Assembly (NCBI GenBank): GCA_963844235.1
Contig: CAWJNF010000003.1
Coordinates: 124,001-188,000 of the forward strand
Direction of reading: 5' to 3'
Origin: CAWJNF01 sp963844235
Lineage (GTDB): Bacteria > Actinomycetota > Thermoleophilia > Gaiellales > Gaiellaceae
Length of the DNA stretch: 64,000 nucleotides
The translations under genes and the position numbers were made by a program. A model generated the notes under the pieces. The model saw only the letters and a list, made by a program, of their open reading frames with translations. It was not told where the DNA came from and did not search any database. Numbering within the stretch: the first letter of the stretch is position 1; each line of letters starts with the position of its first letter. Of this stretch, positions 25,266-33,348 are shown piece by piece.

Positions 25266-25625
25266 CTAGAACCAGCCCTCTTCGTTCGGATCGCGGTACT
25301 GCATGAACTCGACGAGCGCGCCGCCGACGTCGGCGAAGGCGACCAGGCAGAAGCCGGTGCCGGCGGCGTCGAACGGCCCGAGCAGGATGTTATGGCCCTC
25401 CATCGCCGCGTCCAGGTCGTCGACCCGGTAGGCGACGTGGGGATCCGTGCGCAGCGGGCCCGTCACCGGGGTGTCGGGCTCGAAGCGCAGGAACTCGATG
25501 TTGAACGGGTGCTCGCGCGGGCTCGTCACCCAGACCCGGGTCTCCTCGACCCAGCTCTCCTTCGGCTGCTTGAACTCGGTGACGACGCCGATGTGGTCGA
25601 ACCTGGAGCGATCGAATTGCTTCAC
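25266..25625 (-). CDS. VOC (glyoxalase/dioxygenase-fold) family protein
   Basis: This 119-residue single-module VOC protein has FDHIGVVTEFKQPKESWVEETRVWVT at the start, a DPHVAYRVDDLDAAM second strand-helix and GGALVEFMQYRD at the end. His in FDHIG and Glu in LVEFMQ correspond to metal ligands. The chosen start is GTG 25625, which has GGGAGG at good spacing; an open frame extends 25 codons further upstream but overlaps the divergent PIG-L gene's promoter. The substrate is unknown. It is divergent from the PIG-L operon and might be linked to it. Confidence 0.78.
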   Translation of the reverse strand: MKQFDRSRFDHIGVVTEFKQPKESWVEETRVWVTSPREHPFNIEFLRFEPDTPVTGPLRTDPHVAYRVDDLDAAMEGHNILLGPFDAAGTGFCLVAFADVGGALVEFMQYRDPNEEGWF

Positions 25626-25699
25626 GCTGCCTCCCGACGGTTGCCTGTCCGGAGCGGAACTCTCTAGCATCGCGCCACACACCGTCAAGGAGCTGTCCA

Positions 25700-26404
25700 T
25701 TGCGCGTCCTCGCCGTAGGAGCCCATCCCGACGACCTCGAGATCCTCTGCGGGGGGACGCTGGCCCGCTACGCGCGCGACGGGCACGACGTCGTCATGTG
25801 CCACGCGACGACGGGAGACATGGGCAGCTTCGTCCACTCCCGCGAGGAGATCTCACGGATCCGGGTCGACGAGGCAAGACGCGCGGCCGCCGTCATCGGC
25901 GCCGAGCACGCGACGCTCGGGCTTGCCGACGGCGAGGTGAACGCAGCCGATCCGGCGCAGAAGCGCCTCGTGGTCGAGCTCGTGCGGGAGTCCCGGCCGG
26001 ACGTCGTCATCACGCACGCTGCGAACGACTACATGGGCGACCACAACGAGATCTCGAAGCTCGTCTTCGAGTGCTCCTTCTACGCGACCTTCGCGAACCT
26101 CGAGACGGAGCGCCCCCGGCACGACCGGGTGACGCCCATCTACTACATGGACACGATCGCCGGCCTCGGCTTCGTGCCCACCGAGTACGTGGACGTCAGC
26201 GACGTCATCGACACGAAGGCGTCCATGCTCGAGGCGCACGAGACGCAGCTCGTCTGGCTGCGCGACCACGACGGCGTCGACATCGTCGAGGAGATGAAGA
26301 CATCCGCGCGCTATCGGGGGCAGCAGTGCGGCGTCCGCTACGCCGAGGGGTTCAGCCAGTGTCTCACGTGGCTGCGCGGCACGACGACGAGGCTGTTGCC
26401 ATAG
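25700..26404 (+). CDS. PIG-L family N-deacetylase
   Basis: This 234-residue zinc deacetylase of the LmbE/PIG-L family has AHPDDLEILCGGTLARYARDGHDV, whose His, Asp and Asp are the zinc and catalytic residues, and a third ligand His in MGDHNEISKLV. Such enzymes remove acetyl groups from GlcNAc-containing compounds. It starts with TTG at 25700, supported by AAGGAG ten bases ahead. It leads a four-gene plus-strand unit (deacetylase, NagB-like, kinase, enolase-like), which suggests that the first step is deacetylation of an N-acetylated sugar or inositol glycoside. Confidence 0.88.
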   Translation: MRVLAVGAHPDDLEILCGGTLARYARDGHDVVMCHATTGDMGSFVHSREEISRIRVDEARRAAAVIGAEHATLGLADGEVNAADPAQKRLVVELVRESRPDVVITHAANDYMGDHNEISKLVFECSFYATFANLETERPRHDRVTPIYYMDTIAGLGFVPTEYVDVSDVIDTKASMLEAHETQLVWLRDHDGVDIVEEMKTSARYRGQQCGVRYAEGFSQCLTWLRGTTTRLLP

Positions 26405-26421
26405 GACCGAGAGGAGAGATG

Positions 26422-27345
26422 ATGACCGACTCCTGGCAGTACGACCTCGCGGAGTTCATCAGCTTCCGTGACCGCGAGGCTTGCGAGCGCGTCCGCGCGA
26501 TCACGCGGACCGACCTCGCGCGGCACTCGAATCCGAGCTTCAAGATCGGCATCGTCGACCGGGACGAGGACTTCTACCAGACGTTCGCCGACGACATCGT
26601 CGGCCGCATCCGCCAGGCGCGCGACGAGGCCCGCCCGTTCGTCGGCATCTTCCCGGTCGGGCCGATGCCGCAGTACGCGATCGCCGCCCGGACGATCAAC
26701 GAGGAGCGTCTGTCGCTCGCTCACGTGCACACCTTCAACATGGACGAGTACGCGAACGAGGACGGCGTCACGGCACCGCTCTCGTGGCCGGGCTCGTTCC
26801 AGCGGGCCATGTGGGAGCGCTTCTTCGACCTCGTCGACGCGGACCTGCGCCCGCCCGAGGAGCAGATCCACTTCCCGACGACCGAGGCGATCGGCGACTA
26901 CTCGAAGCGGATCGAGGACCTCGGCGGGGCCGACGTCTGCTACGGCGGCATCGGCTGGTGCGGCCATATCGCGTTCTGGGAGTCGCACCTCGGGCTCGAG
27001 TTCGGCGGCGACCTCGAGGCCTACAAGCAGGCGGGCGCCCGCCTCGTCGAGCTGCATCCGATGACGATCATGCAGAACGCGCTCCACTCCTTCGGCGGCG
27101 ACTGGTCGTGGGTACCGCCGAGAGCAAACACGATCGGGCCACGGGAGATCCTCGGCGCGCGGCATCGCAGCTTCTGGCTCGACGGCGACCTCGGCGGCGG
27201 CGTCTCCTGGCAGCGCTTCATCGCCCGCCTGGTCGCGCACGGCCCCGTGTCGGAGCTCGTCCCCGGCTCGATCCTGCAGACCGCCCCGACCGACTACACG
27301 ATCCTCGGCAACGTCGCCGACGACGTCGAGATCCACATGGCATAG
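26422..27345 (+). CDS. NagB/6-phosphogluconolactonase-fold isomerase or deaminase, divergent
   Basis: This 307-residue protein is related to glucosamine-6-phosphate deaminase. It shows FPVGPMPQYAIAARTIN, the catalytic-base segment HTFNMDEYANEDG and GGIGWCGHIAFWES. In NagB the latter reads GxGxDGHIAFNEP: His and Glu are retained but the first Asp is replaced by Cys. It is about 40 residues longer than NagB. ATG 26422 is preceded by GAGGAG at good spacing, and another ATG lies 3 bases earlier. It follows the PIG-L gene by 17 bases. It is likely to isomerise or deaminate a phosphorylated amino sugar, but the changed residue makes the exact reaction uncertain. Confidence 0.75.
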   Translation: MTDSWQYDLAEFISFRDREACERVRAITRTDLARHSNPSFKIGIVDRDEDFYQTFADDIVGRIRQARDEARPFVGIFPVGPMPQYAIAARTINEERLSLAHVHTFNMDEYANEDGVTAPLSWPGSFQRAMWERFFDLVDADLRPPEEQIHFPTTEAIGDYSKRIEDLGGADVCYGGIGWCGHIAFWESHLGLEFGGDLEAYKQAGARLVELHPMTIMQNALHSFGGDWSWVPPRANTIGPREILGARHRSFWLDGDLGGGVSWQRFIARLVAHGPVSELVPGSILQTAPTDYTILGNVADDVEIHMA

Positions 27346-27364
27346 AAGCCGGCCGTCGCCTACG

Positions 27365-28375
27365 GTGCCGAGCGCGATGGAGCTTCTGGCGACCGAGACC
27401 GTCGGCGGCTGGCTGGTCGAGCGCGGGCTGATCGAGCCCGGCACGCCGGTCTCCGCGACCGAGCTCGAATGGGGAGTGTCGAACGTCGTGCTCGCGGTCG
27501 AGGCGGAGGGCCTCGCCGCGGTCGTCAAGCAGGCGCTGCCCCGCCTGCGCGTCGAGGACGAATGGCTCGCCAAGCGGGAGCGCTCGCTCACCGAGGCGCG
27601 GGCGCTCGAGCTCGCTGCCCGGCTCGTCCCCGGCTCCGTGCCCGCAGTGATCGCCGTTGACGAGGAGCGCTGCGCGTTCGCGATCGCGAAAGCGCCATCT
27701 TCGTGGCGAAACTGGAAGGAGCTGCTCCTCGCCGGCGACGTCCACGCAGACGTCGGCATGCAGCTCGGCGGGCTGCTCGCCACCATCCACGCGCAGACGT
27801 CGCGCGACCAGGCCGTCCTCGAGTCCTTCGACGACGTCGAGGCGTTCGAGCAGCTCCGGGTCGAGCCGTACCACCGGACGGCGATGCGGCGCTGGCCGCA
27901 GCTGGAAAGCGCGATCGGCATGGTCGTCGAGGAGATGCTCGACCGCCGCCTGTGCCTCGTTCACGGAGACTTCTCGCCGAAGAACGTCCTCGTCGGCGAG
28001 GGTGACGCGCTGTGGCTGATCGACTTCGAGGTCGCCCACGCCGGCGACCCCGCCTTCGATCTCGGGTTCATGCTCAACCACCTGATGCTGAAGGCGATCC
28101 ACCGGCCGGCCGCGTTCGAGCGCTACGAGCACGGGGCCTCCGCCTTCTGGGATTCCTACAGCACGCAGGTCAGCGGTGAGCTGGCGCCGGATCCCACCTA
28201 CGTCGTCCTCCACACGAGCTGCCTCATGCTCGCCCGCGTCGACGGCAAGTCTCCGGCCGAGTACCTGACGGAGAGCGAGCGCCTGCTGGCGCGCTCGGTC
28301 GCGACGCGCTTCCTGCTCGAGCCGCCGGCCACAGTGGCTGCCGCCTGGGACGCGCTCGGAGAGGCGCTCCGGTGA
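27365..28375 (+). CDS. APH-fold small-molecule kinase
   Basis: This 336-residue kinase is of the aminoglycoside/homoserine/methylthioribose kinase fold. It has an N-terminal lobe with VVKQALPRLRV (ATP lysine), a catalytic loop LVHGDFSPKNVLV (about residue 204) and a metal-binding WLIDFEVAHAGDPAFDLGF. The start is GTG 27365, or possibly ATG 27377. It lies between the NagB-like and enolase-like genes, so it probably phosphorylates a sugar, amino sugar or derived acid in the same pathway. Antibiotic phosphorylation is less likely in this context. Confidence 0.8.
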   Translation: MPSAMELLATETVGGWLVERGLIEPGTPVSATELEWGVSNVVLAVEAEGLAAVVKQALPRLRVEDEWLAKRERSLTEARALELAARLVPGSVPAVIAVDEERCAFAIAKAPSSWRNWKELLLAGDVHADVGMQLGGLLATIHAQTSRDQAVLESFDDVEAFEQLRVEPYHRTAMRRWPQLESAIGMVVEEMLDRRLCLVHGDFSPKNVLVGEGDALWLIDFEVAHAGDPAFDLGFMLNHLMLKAIHRPAAFERYEHGASAFWDSYSTQVSGELAPDPTYVVLHTSCLMLARVDGKSPAEYLTESERLLARSVATRFLLEPPATVAAAWDALGEALR

Positions 28376-29652
28376 GCTCCACGCGTATCGCCGCCGTGCT
28401 CGCGTGGGAGGCGCTCGACTCCCGCGGCACGCCGACGGTCGCATGCGAGGTTCGCGTCGCCTCGGGCGTAAGCGGCGTCGCGACCGTGCCGTCCGGCGCG
28501 TCCACCGGCAGCCACGAGGCCCGCGAGGTCCGGGACGGCGGCGATCGCTACGGCGGCAGAGGCGTCCGGCTCGCCGTTGCGGCCGTGAACGAGACGATCG
28601 CGCCGGACGTGGCCGGCCGGGACGCCGCCGACCAGGCGGGCCTCGACGCGGCCCTTCGGGCGCTCGACGGCACGCCCGATCTGAGCCGGCTGGGCGCGAA
28701 CGCCGTGCTCGCCGTGTCCGTCGCGGGCGCGCTCGCCGCGGCCGCCGCGGAGGGCGTGCCCCTGTGGCGGTGGCTCGGGGCCCCGCCGCTTCTGCCGCTG
28801 CCGATGGTGAACGTGATCTCGGGCGGCGCCCACGCGCGGGGCGCAGGGGTCGACGTGCAGGACTTCCTCGTCGTCCCCGTCGGCGCCCGCAGCTTCGCCG
28901 AGGCGATCGAGTGGGCGGCGCGGGTGCGCTCCACAACCGCCGAGCTCGCGGCGGCTCAGGGGCTCCCCGCCGCGCTCGTCGCCGACGAGGGCGGGCTGGG
29001 TCTCCGCCTGCCGTCGAACCGCGCCGGGCTCGAGCTGCTGCTCGCCGGCATCGAGCGGGCGGGCCTCGTGCCTGGGGCCGAGGCGGCGATCGCCGTCGAC
29101 GTCGCCGCCACCCAGCTCGCCGCCCCCGGCGGCTATCGCCTCGCGACGGAGGGTCGGACGCTCGACGCCTTCGCATTCGTCGACGAGCTCGAGGCGTGGT
29201 GTCGCGACTTCCCGATCGTGTCGCTCGAGGATCCGCTCGCCGAGGATGACTGGCCGGGATGGGCCGAGGCGACGCGCCGGCTCGGCGACCGCGTCCAGCT
29301 CCTCGGAGACGACCTCTTCGTCACGCAGGTGGCCCGCCTCGAGCGCGGGATCGAGGAGCGTGTCGCCAACGCGCTCCTCGTCAAGCCGAATCAGTGCGGG
29401 ACGCTGACCGCCGCGCGGACAGCCCTCGAACGCGCCCGGGCGGCCGGGTACGCAACGGTGGTGTCGGCCCGCTCGGGCGACACGGAGGACTCGTGGCTCG
29501 CCGACCTGGCGGTCGGCTGGCGCGCCGGTCAGATCAAGGTGGGCTCAACGACCCGCTCGGAGCGAACGGCGAAGTGGAACCGTCTGCTGCGGATCGAGGC
29601 GGAGCTCGGCGCGGAGGCGGCATTCCTCGGACGCGACGCCCTGGCGCGGTGA
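28372..29652 (+). CDS. enolase paralogue with altered active site
   Basis: This 426-residue member of the enolase family proper has SRGTPTVACEV, VPSGASTGSHEA, ISGGAHARG with His154, ADEGG with Glu206, and metal ligands Asp243 (AVDVAATQ), Glu286 (SLEDPLAEDDW) and Asp313 (LLGDDLFVT). Lys338 (LVKPNQCGTLT) and Lys389 (QIKVGSTTRSERTAKWNRLL) are present. Two conserved residues differ: the SHRSG histidine is Ala366 (SARSGDTED) and the QEF glutamate is Asp164 (VQDFLV). The GTG start overlaps the kinase stop as GTGA. It probably dehydrates a phosphorylated acid other than, or in addition to, 2-phosphoglycerate. It is not the only possible enolase of this genome. Confidence 0.8.
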   Translation: MSSTRIAAVLAWEALDSRGTPTVACEVRVASGVSGVATVPSGASTGSHEAREVRDGGDRYGGRGVRLAVAAVNETIAPDVAGRDAADQAGLDAALRALDGTPDLSRLGANAVLAVSVAGALAAAAAEGVPLWRWLGAPPLLPLPMVNVISGGAHARGAGVDVQDFLVVPVGARSFAEAIEWAARVRSTTAELAAAQGLPAALVADEGGLGLRLPSNRAGLELLLAGIERAGLVPGAEAAIAVDVAATQLAAPGGYRLATEGRTLDAFAFVDELEAWCRDFPIVSLEDPLAEDDWPGWAEATRRLGDRVQLLGDDLFVTQVARLERGIEERVANALLVKPNQCGTLTAARTALERARAAGYATVVSARSGDTEDSWLADLAVGWRAGQIKVGSTTRSERTAKWNRLLRIEAELGAEAAFLGRDALAR

Positions 29653-29661
29653 GCGCGAGCC

Positions 29662-30621
29662 TCAGCAGGCCGGCGGCACGCCGTGCGGCAGCGCGTCGAG
29701 ATCGAGCACGCTGACGGCCGGACGGAACCCCTCGGCGAGCGAGGAAGCGAGTGCCTCGTCCGTTCCCGGCGAGCCGGGCTTCGCGTAGTCGAGGGTGAAG
29801 ATCGGCAGCCCGCGGTCGCGTAGGGCCCGTAGGCCCGGCAACAGCGCGGCCCGCTCGGCGGCGCTAGAGGGTCGGTACCGGCCGTCCCAGCGCCAGAACA
29901 CGTCCTCGTGGGCAAGACCGTCGATCGGCAGCCGATCTGCGACGGCGAGGCCGTTTTGCGCGACGAGCAGGAGGTCGGGTGCCGCGTCGGCAAGCCCCTC
30001 GACGAGCTTCACGATGCCGGCCGCCGTGCGGGGGTGGAGGTCGGCGACGTCGAGGTTGTCGAGGTACAGGCCGTCGTAGCCGGCGGCCGCGAGCGTCTGC
30101 GCCTCGCGTGCCATCAGCGCACGCCAGCCCGCCTTCGTCGCGTCGGCGTAGCGCTCTCCGGGCCAGCCGTCGACGGCGCCGAGCGTCCATGATCGTGGCA
30201 CGCCCGCCGCGTAGTGGCGCCAGCGCTCGACGGTTCCGACCGAGAGGTAGGCGAGCACCAGAGCGCCGTCTGCCTGGAGCGCCCGCACGTCCTCCCTCGC
30301 TGTCCCCACGTAGCCGTCGCGCTGCGCGACCGCATCCACGACGACGACGTCGAAGCCGCCGGCGCGGTCGAGCTCGGCGCCTCCGAAGACCGGTGCCCAC
30401 GCGCACGCCGCCGCCAACCGCCGGGCGCGGTCGGCGCGGTCGCCGCCGTCGGCGCGCTCGGGCGAGGCTGCCGCTTCGCGTTGATCGGCCGCTCCGGGGC
30501 CGGGCACGCCGTCAGACACGCGGGTGCAGGCTACCGTGGCGGCGAGCACGAGGACGCCCAGGGCAGCGCCGAGGAGCACCCGGCCGCGACCCCTGCGCCG
30601 TCTGGCGATCAGACGATCCAC
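29662..30621 (-). CDS. GH114-type endo-alpha-1,4-polygalactosaminidase-like lipoprotein
   Basis: This is about 319 residues from GTG 30621 (DRLIARRRRGRGRVLLGAA), a start that overlaps the preceding gene by 13 bases. It has a basic N-terminus, a hydrophobic helix and lipobox-like LAATVAC, so it is probably exported and lipid-anchored. The mature part is a TIM barrel of the GH114/PelA-hydrolase kind: FDVVVVDAVAQRDGYVG, LVLAYLSVGTVERWRHY, YDGLYLDNLDVAD and FTLDYAKPGSP. These enzymes cut partially deacetylated galactosamine polymers (Pel, galactosaminogalactan). It is last in a four-gene polysaccharide unit and convergent with the enolase paralogue, 9 bases away. Confidence 0.82.
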   Translation of the reverse strand: MDRLIARRRRGRGRVLLGAALGVLVLAATVACTRVSDGVPGPGAADQREAAASPERADGGDRADRARRLAAACAWAPVFGGAELDRAGGFDVVVVDAVAQRDGYVGTAREDVRALQADGALVLAYLSVGTVERWRHYAAGVPRSWTLGAVDGWPGERYADATKAGWRALMAREAQTLAAAGYDGLYLDNLDVADLHPRTAAGIVKLVEGLADAAPDLLLVAQNGLAVADRLPIDGLAHEDVFWRWDGRYRPSSAAERAALLPGLRALRDRGLPIFTLDYAKPGSPGTDEALASSLAEGFRPAVSVLDLDALPHGVPPAC

Positions 30622-31895
30622 AGGCGTGTCGCAAGCAGCGAGGCCGGTCGGGAGAGCGCCACGGCCGCGCATGTCAGCGCGATCGCGGCGCCGACAGCCG
30701 CACCGACGATGACCGGCTCCCCGGCTGGGTGGGCCACGTGAGCGAGGCCGAGCGCCGTGCCGGCAGCGGCCACCATGCTGGCGAGGGCCGCGGCCGCCCA
30801 GCCGAGAGCCGTGAGGAGCGCAACCGCCGTCGACAGGAGGCCGGCTACCCCGAAGGCGAGCAGGAGAACGCGTATCGACGGCTCGGAGCTCGTCACCAGA
30901 AGCCCGACTGCGACGGACAACCCGGCGCAGCAGCCGAGGTAGCGCAGGCAGGCGCCGCCGAGCAGGGTGCCCGCAAGCGAGCGCGATCCGGCGCGCCCCG
31001 GCTCGACGTCGGTCAGCTCCTCGACGAGACGCGGGTGGAGCTTCGCGAGGTACGCCCCCGCCCAGAGCGCGGCGAGCACGGACGGCATCAGCGCGACGCC
31101 GAGCACCCAGCCGCTGCCCCAGCGAATGGTCGAGTCAGCGGTGAGCAGCAGGCCGAGCAGGAGACCGCTCGCCGCTCCCGCGAGGGCGAGCGCTCCCGGA
31201 CCAGGCAGCGAGTGCGGATCCTCGCGCCGGAGCGCGAGCGCCACGATCAAGGCCGTGACGGCCGCCGCCGCTCCGAGCACGCCCACCGCGTGGACGCCGA
31301 GGTTGAGAGCGACCGCCACCGCCGCCACTGTCCCTGCCTGGACCCACGCGAGGCCGCTGCGCGCAACGAGCGAGCCTCCGGCCCAGATGAGGACGAGAAG
31401 CGCGGCGACGAGGCCTGCCCGGCCGAGCGTGAGCGAGGCGGTCAGCGTGCCGCCGACCGAGACTGCCACGACCGTGGGAAGGTCGCGGCGCAGGCCGACG
31501 AGCCGGCGCTTGCCGACGATGCGGTAGCGGGCCTGGATCGCCCACTGGACCGCGAGCGCGAGGGGCAGCGCAAGGCCGAACGCGATTCGCTCGTCCGGCC
31601 CGAGCGCAACGGCCAGCGGAGTCGACCAGGCTGCGATGCAGAGCACGGAGAGCAGCGTCGCGATGGCGTCGGCGACGGTTCGCTCCTCGGTCGCCTCGGC
31701 GACCCGCGCACCCTCGCTCCGGTCCGCACCGGTGCCGTCGCGCACGGTCTCCGACGACAGCCGAAAGACCGTGCCCGCACGCTCCCCTCCCCACGCCTCC
31801 AGCACCACTGCGGCCTCGTAGGCATCCTCGGGCGGCCGACCCAGCCGCGCTTCGATCAGCGCGCGGGCCTCCGGGGCAGTCAGCGTGCCGCTCAC
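30609..31895 (-). CDS. polytopic membrane protein of the Pel-like locus
   Basis: This 428-residue protein has a soluble N-terminal segment (about 1-75, including a PEARALIEARLGRPPEDAYEAAVVLE helix pair) followed by roughly ten to twelve transmembrane helices rich in Ala, Leu, Val and Gly. There are no catalytic motifs. Its place between the PelF-like glycosyltransferase and the GH114 gene, and its GTGA overlap with the former, suggest a role in export or assembly comparable to PelG or PelE, but I see no sequence resemblance that proves this. Confidence 0.65.
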   Translation of the reverse strand: MSGTLTAPEARALIEARLGRPPEDAYEAAVVLEAWGGERAGTVFRLSSETVRDGTGADRSEGARVAEATEERTVADAIATLLSVLCIAAWSTPLAVALGPDERIAFGLALPLALAVQWAIQARYRIVGKRRLVGLRRDLPTVVAVSVGGTLTASLTLGRAGLVAALLVLIWAGGSLVARSGLAWVQAGTVAAVAVALNLGVHAVGVLGAAAAVTALIVALALRREDPHSLPGPGALALAGAASGLLLGLLLTADSTIRWGSGWVLGVALMPSVLAALWAGAYLAKLHPRLVEELTDVEPGRAGSRSLAGTLLGGACLRYLGCCAGLSVAVGLLVTSSEPSIRVLLLAFGVAGLLSTAVALLTALGWAAAALASMVAAAGTALGLAHVAHPAGEPVIVGAAVGAAIALTCAAVALSRPASLLATRLWIV

Positions 31896-33328
31896 GCGGC
31901 CGCCTTCCCGACAAGCTCCAGGAGCAGGTTCCGGTAGCCGCCTACGCAGCCGTCCTCGGTGAAGCGCGTGGCGACGCGCTCGTAGCCGCGCTCGCCGAGC
32001 CGACGCGCGAGCGCCGGGTCCCGGAGCAGCAGGCCGACCGCCGCCGCCAGCCGGTGCACGTCGCAGGCCGGTGCGAGGAGACCCGCGCCGCGTAGCATGT
32101 CCGGAACGCCGCCGACGGCCGTCGACACGACCGGCCGCCCCTGCGCCATGGCCTCGAGCGCCGCCAGCGGCAGCCCCTCCGAGATGCTCGTCATCAGCAC
32201 GATGTCCGCCTCCCGGACGACGCCGTGCGGGTCGTCCGTGCGGCCCATGAAGGTGAAACGCTCCCCGAGGCCGAGACGCTGGTGGAGCTCGTGGCAGGAT
32301 CTGCCGTAGGCCTCCTGCCCCGACGTCACCGGCCCATAGTGGAGGAAGCGCGCGTCGGGGAAGCGCCCGAGCACCTCGCGGGCCACGAGGAGCATCGTGT
32401 GGATGTCTTTCAACGGGTCGATGCGCCCGACCGAGACGACGGTCGCGCGACCGGGCGCCGGGGTGGGCCGCTCCGTGACATTGACGCCGTTGTAGATGAC
32501 GCGGATGCGCCGGGGCTCGACCCCGAGACCCTGCTCCCAGCGCGCGTTCGCGTCGGTGACGGGGCAGACGACGTCGGAGAACGCGTACGCGGCGTGTGCG
32601 AGGCCGCGCGCCAGCCGTGTGGCCACGAAGCGCGACGAGGCGGTCGGCAGTCGCCGCACCGCGTCGAGGTAGGCCTCGCGGACGTAGATGCCGTGCTCGC
32701 TCAGCACGAGCGGTGTCCCGTGGAGGGCACGGTGAACGAGGGCCGGAATCGCGGCCCAGCCTGCCGCCGTCACGAGCAGGGCGTCGCAGGGAGGCGTCTC
32801 GATGGCCGCCGTCCTGGCCACCCAGTACAGCGTCTGGTAGAGGCGAGCCGCGTCGACGACGTCGAGTCGTGGCGGAGGCAGCGCGTCCTCGGGCCGCTCG
32901 GCGAGCACATCGCTAAGGCCGGCGAGGAAGGACGACCATCCGGCGCGCGAGCGAAAGATCGGGCGGATCGTGCCCGGCGCGCGCCGGCAGCGGACGAGAG
33001 CGTCGAGCAGCCGCTCTCCGTCCGTGTTCCAGCCGAGCAGCTCGCGTACGAGGACGGCCGGAAGCTCAGCCGAGTCCGGCCGCGCCCGGTAGAGCCGGCG
33101 CGGCGGCAGCTCCGGCGACCAAAGCTCCAGCCGGCGAACGAGGTGGACGTTCGCCGGGAGCTCGAAGACGGGCAGCGCCGGCATGCCCGAGCCGACCAGC
33201 GGCAGCAGCCGCCAGTCGAGCTCCGGAATCCCGCGCACGAGCAGGTCGCACCAGGAGGACACCCCCCCTACGGCGTAGGGGTAGGTGCCCTCCGTGACCA
33301 TCAGCACGCTTGGCCGTCGCATGGCCAT
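31892..33328 (-). CDS. pelF: PelF-like GT4 glycosyltransferase
   Basis: At 478 residues it is close to PelF of Pel exopolysaccharide systems (about 500). The N-terminal VLMVTEGTYPYAVGGVSSWCDLLV is the PelF hallmark. The C-terminal GT-B domain has VVSVGRIDPLKDIHTML and ISEGLPLAALEAMAQGRPVVST with the E-x7-E motif of GT4 enzymes. It is predicted to polymerise a UDP-hexosamine on the cytoplasmic face. The start ATG 33328 (AMRRPSVLMV) is used; the upstream open frame is antisense-type noise across the deacetylase gene. It overlaps the membrane protein gene by 4 bases and follows the deacetylase by 20. Confidence 0.82.
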   Translation of the reverse strand: MAMRRPSVLMVTEGTYPYAVGGVSSWCDLLVRGIPELDWRLLPLVGSGMPALPVFELPANVHLVRRLELWSPELPPRRLYRARPDSAELPAVLVRELLGWNTDGERLLDALVRCRRAPGTIRPIFRSRAGWSSFLAGLSDVLAERPEDALPPPRLDVVDAARLYQTLYWVARTAAIETPPCDALLVTAAGWAAIPALVHRALHGTPLVLSEHGIYVREAYLDAVRRLPTASSRFVATRLARGLAHAAYAFSDVVCPVTDANARWEQGLGVEPRRIRVIYNGVNVTERPTPAPGRATVVSVGRIDPLKDIHTMLLVAREVLGRFPDARFLHYGPVTSGQEAYGRSCHELHQRLGLGERFTFMGRTDDPHGVVREADIVLMTSISEGLPLAALEAMAQGRPVVSTAVGGVPDMLRGAGLLAPACDVHRLAAAVGLLLRDPALARRLGERGYERVATRFTEDGCVGGYRNLLLELVGKAAA

Positions 33329-33348
33329 GTGCGAGTGGTGGTTCAGCT

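Noticed and set aside
27365..28375. Aminoglycoside resistance gene
   Set aside because: The kinase fold is shared by many small-molecule kinases, and the operon context with deacetylase, NagB-like and enolase-like genes points to sugar metabolism instead.
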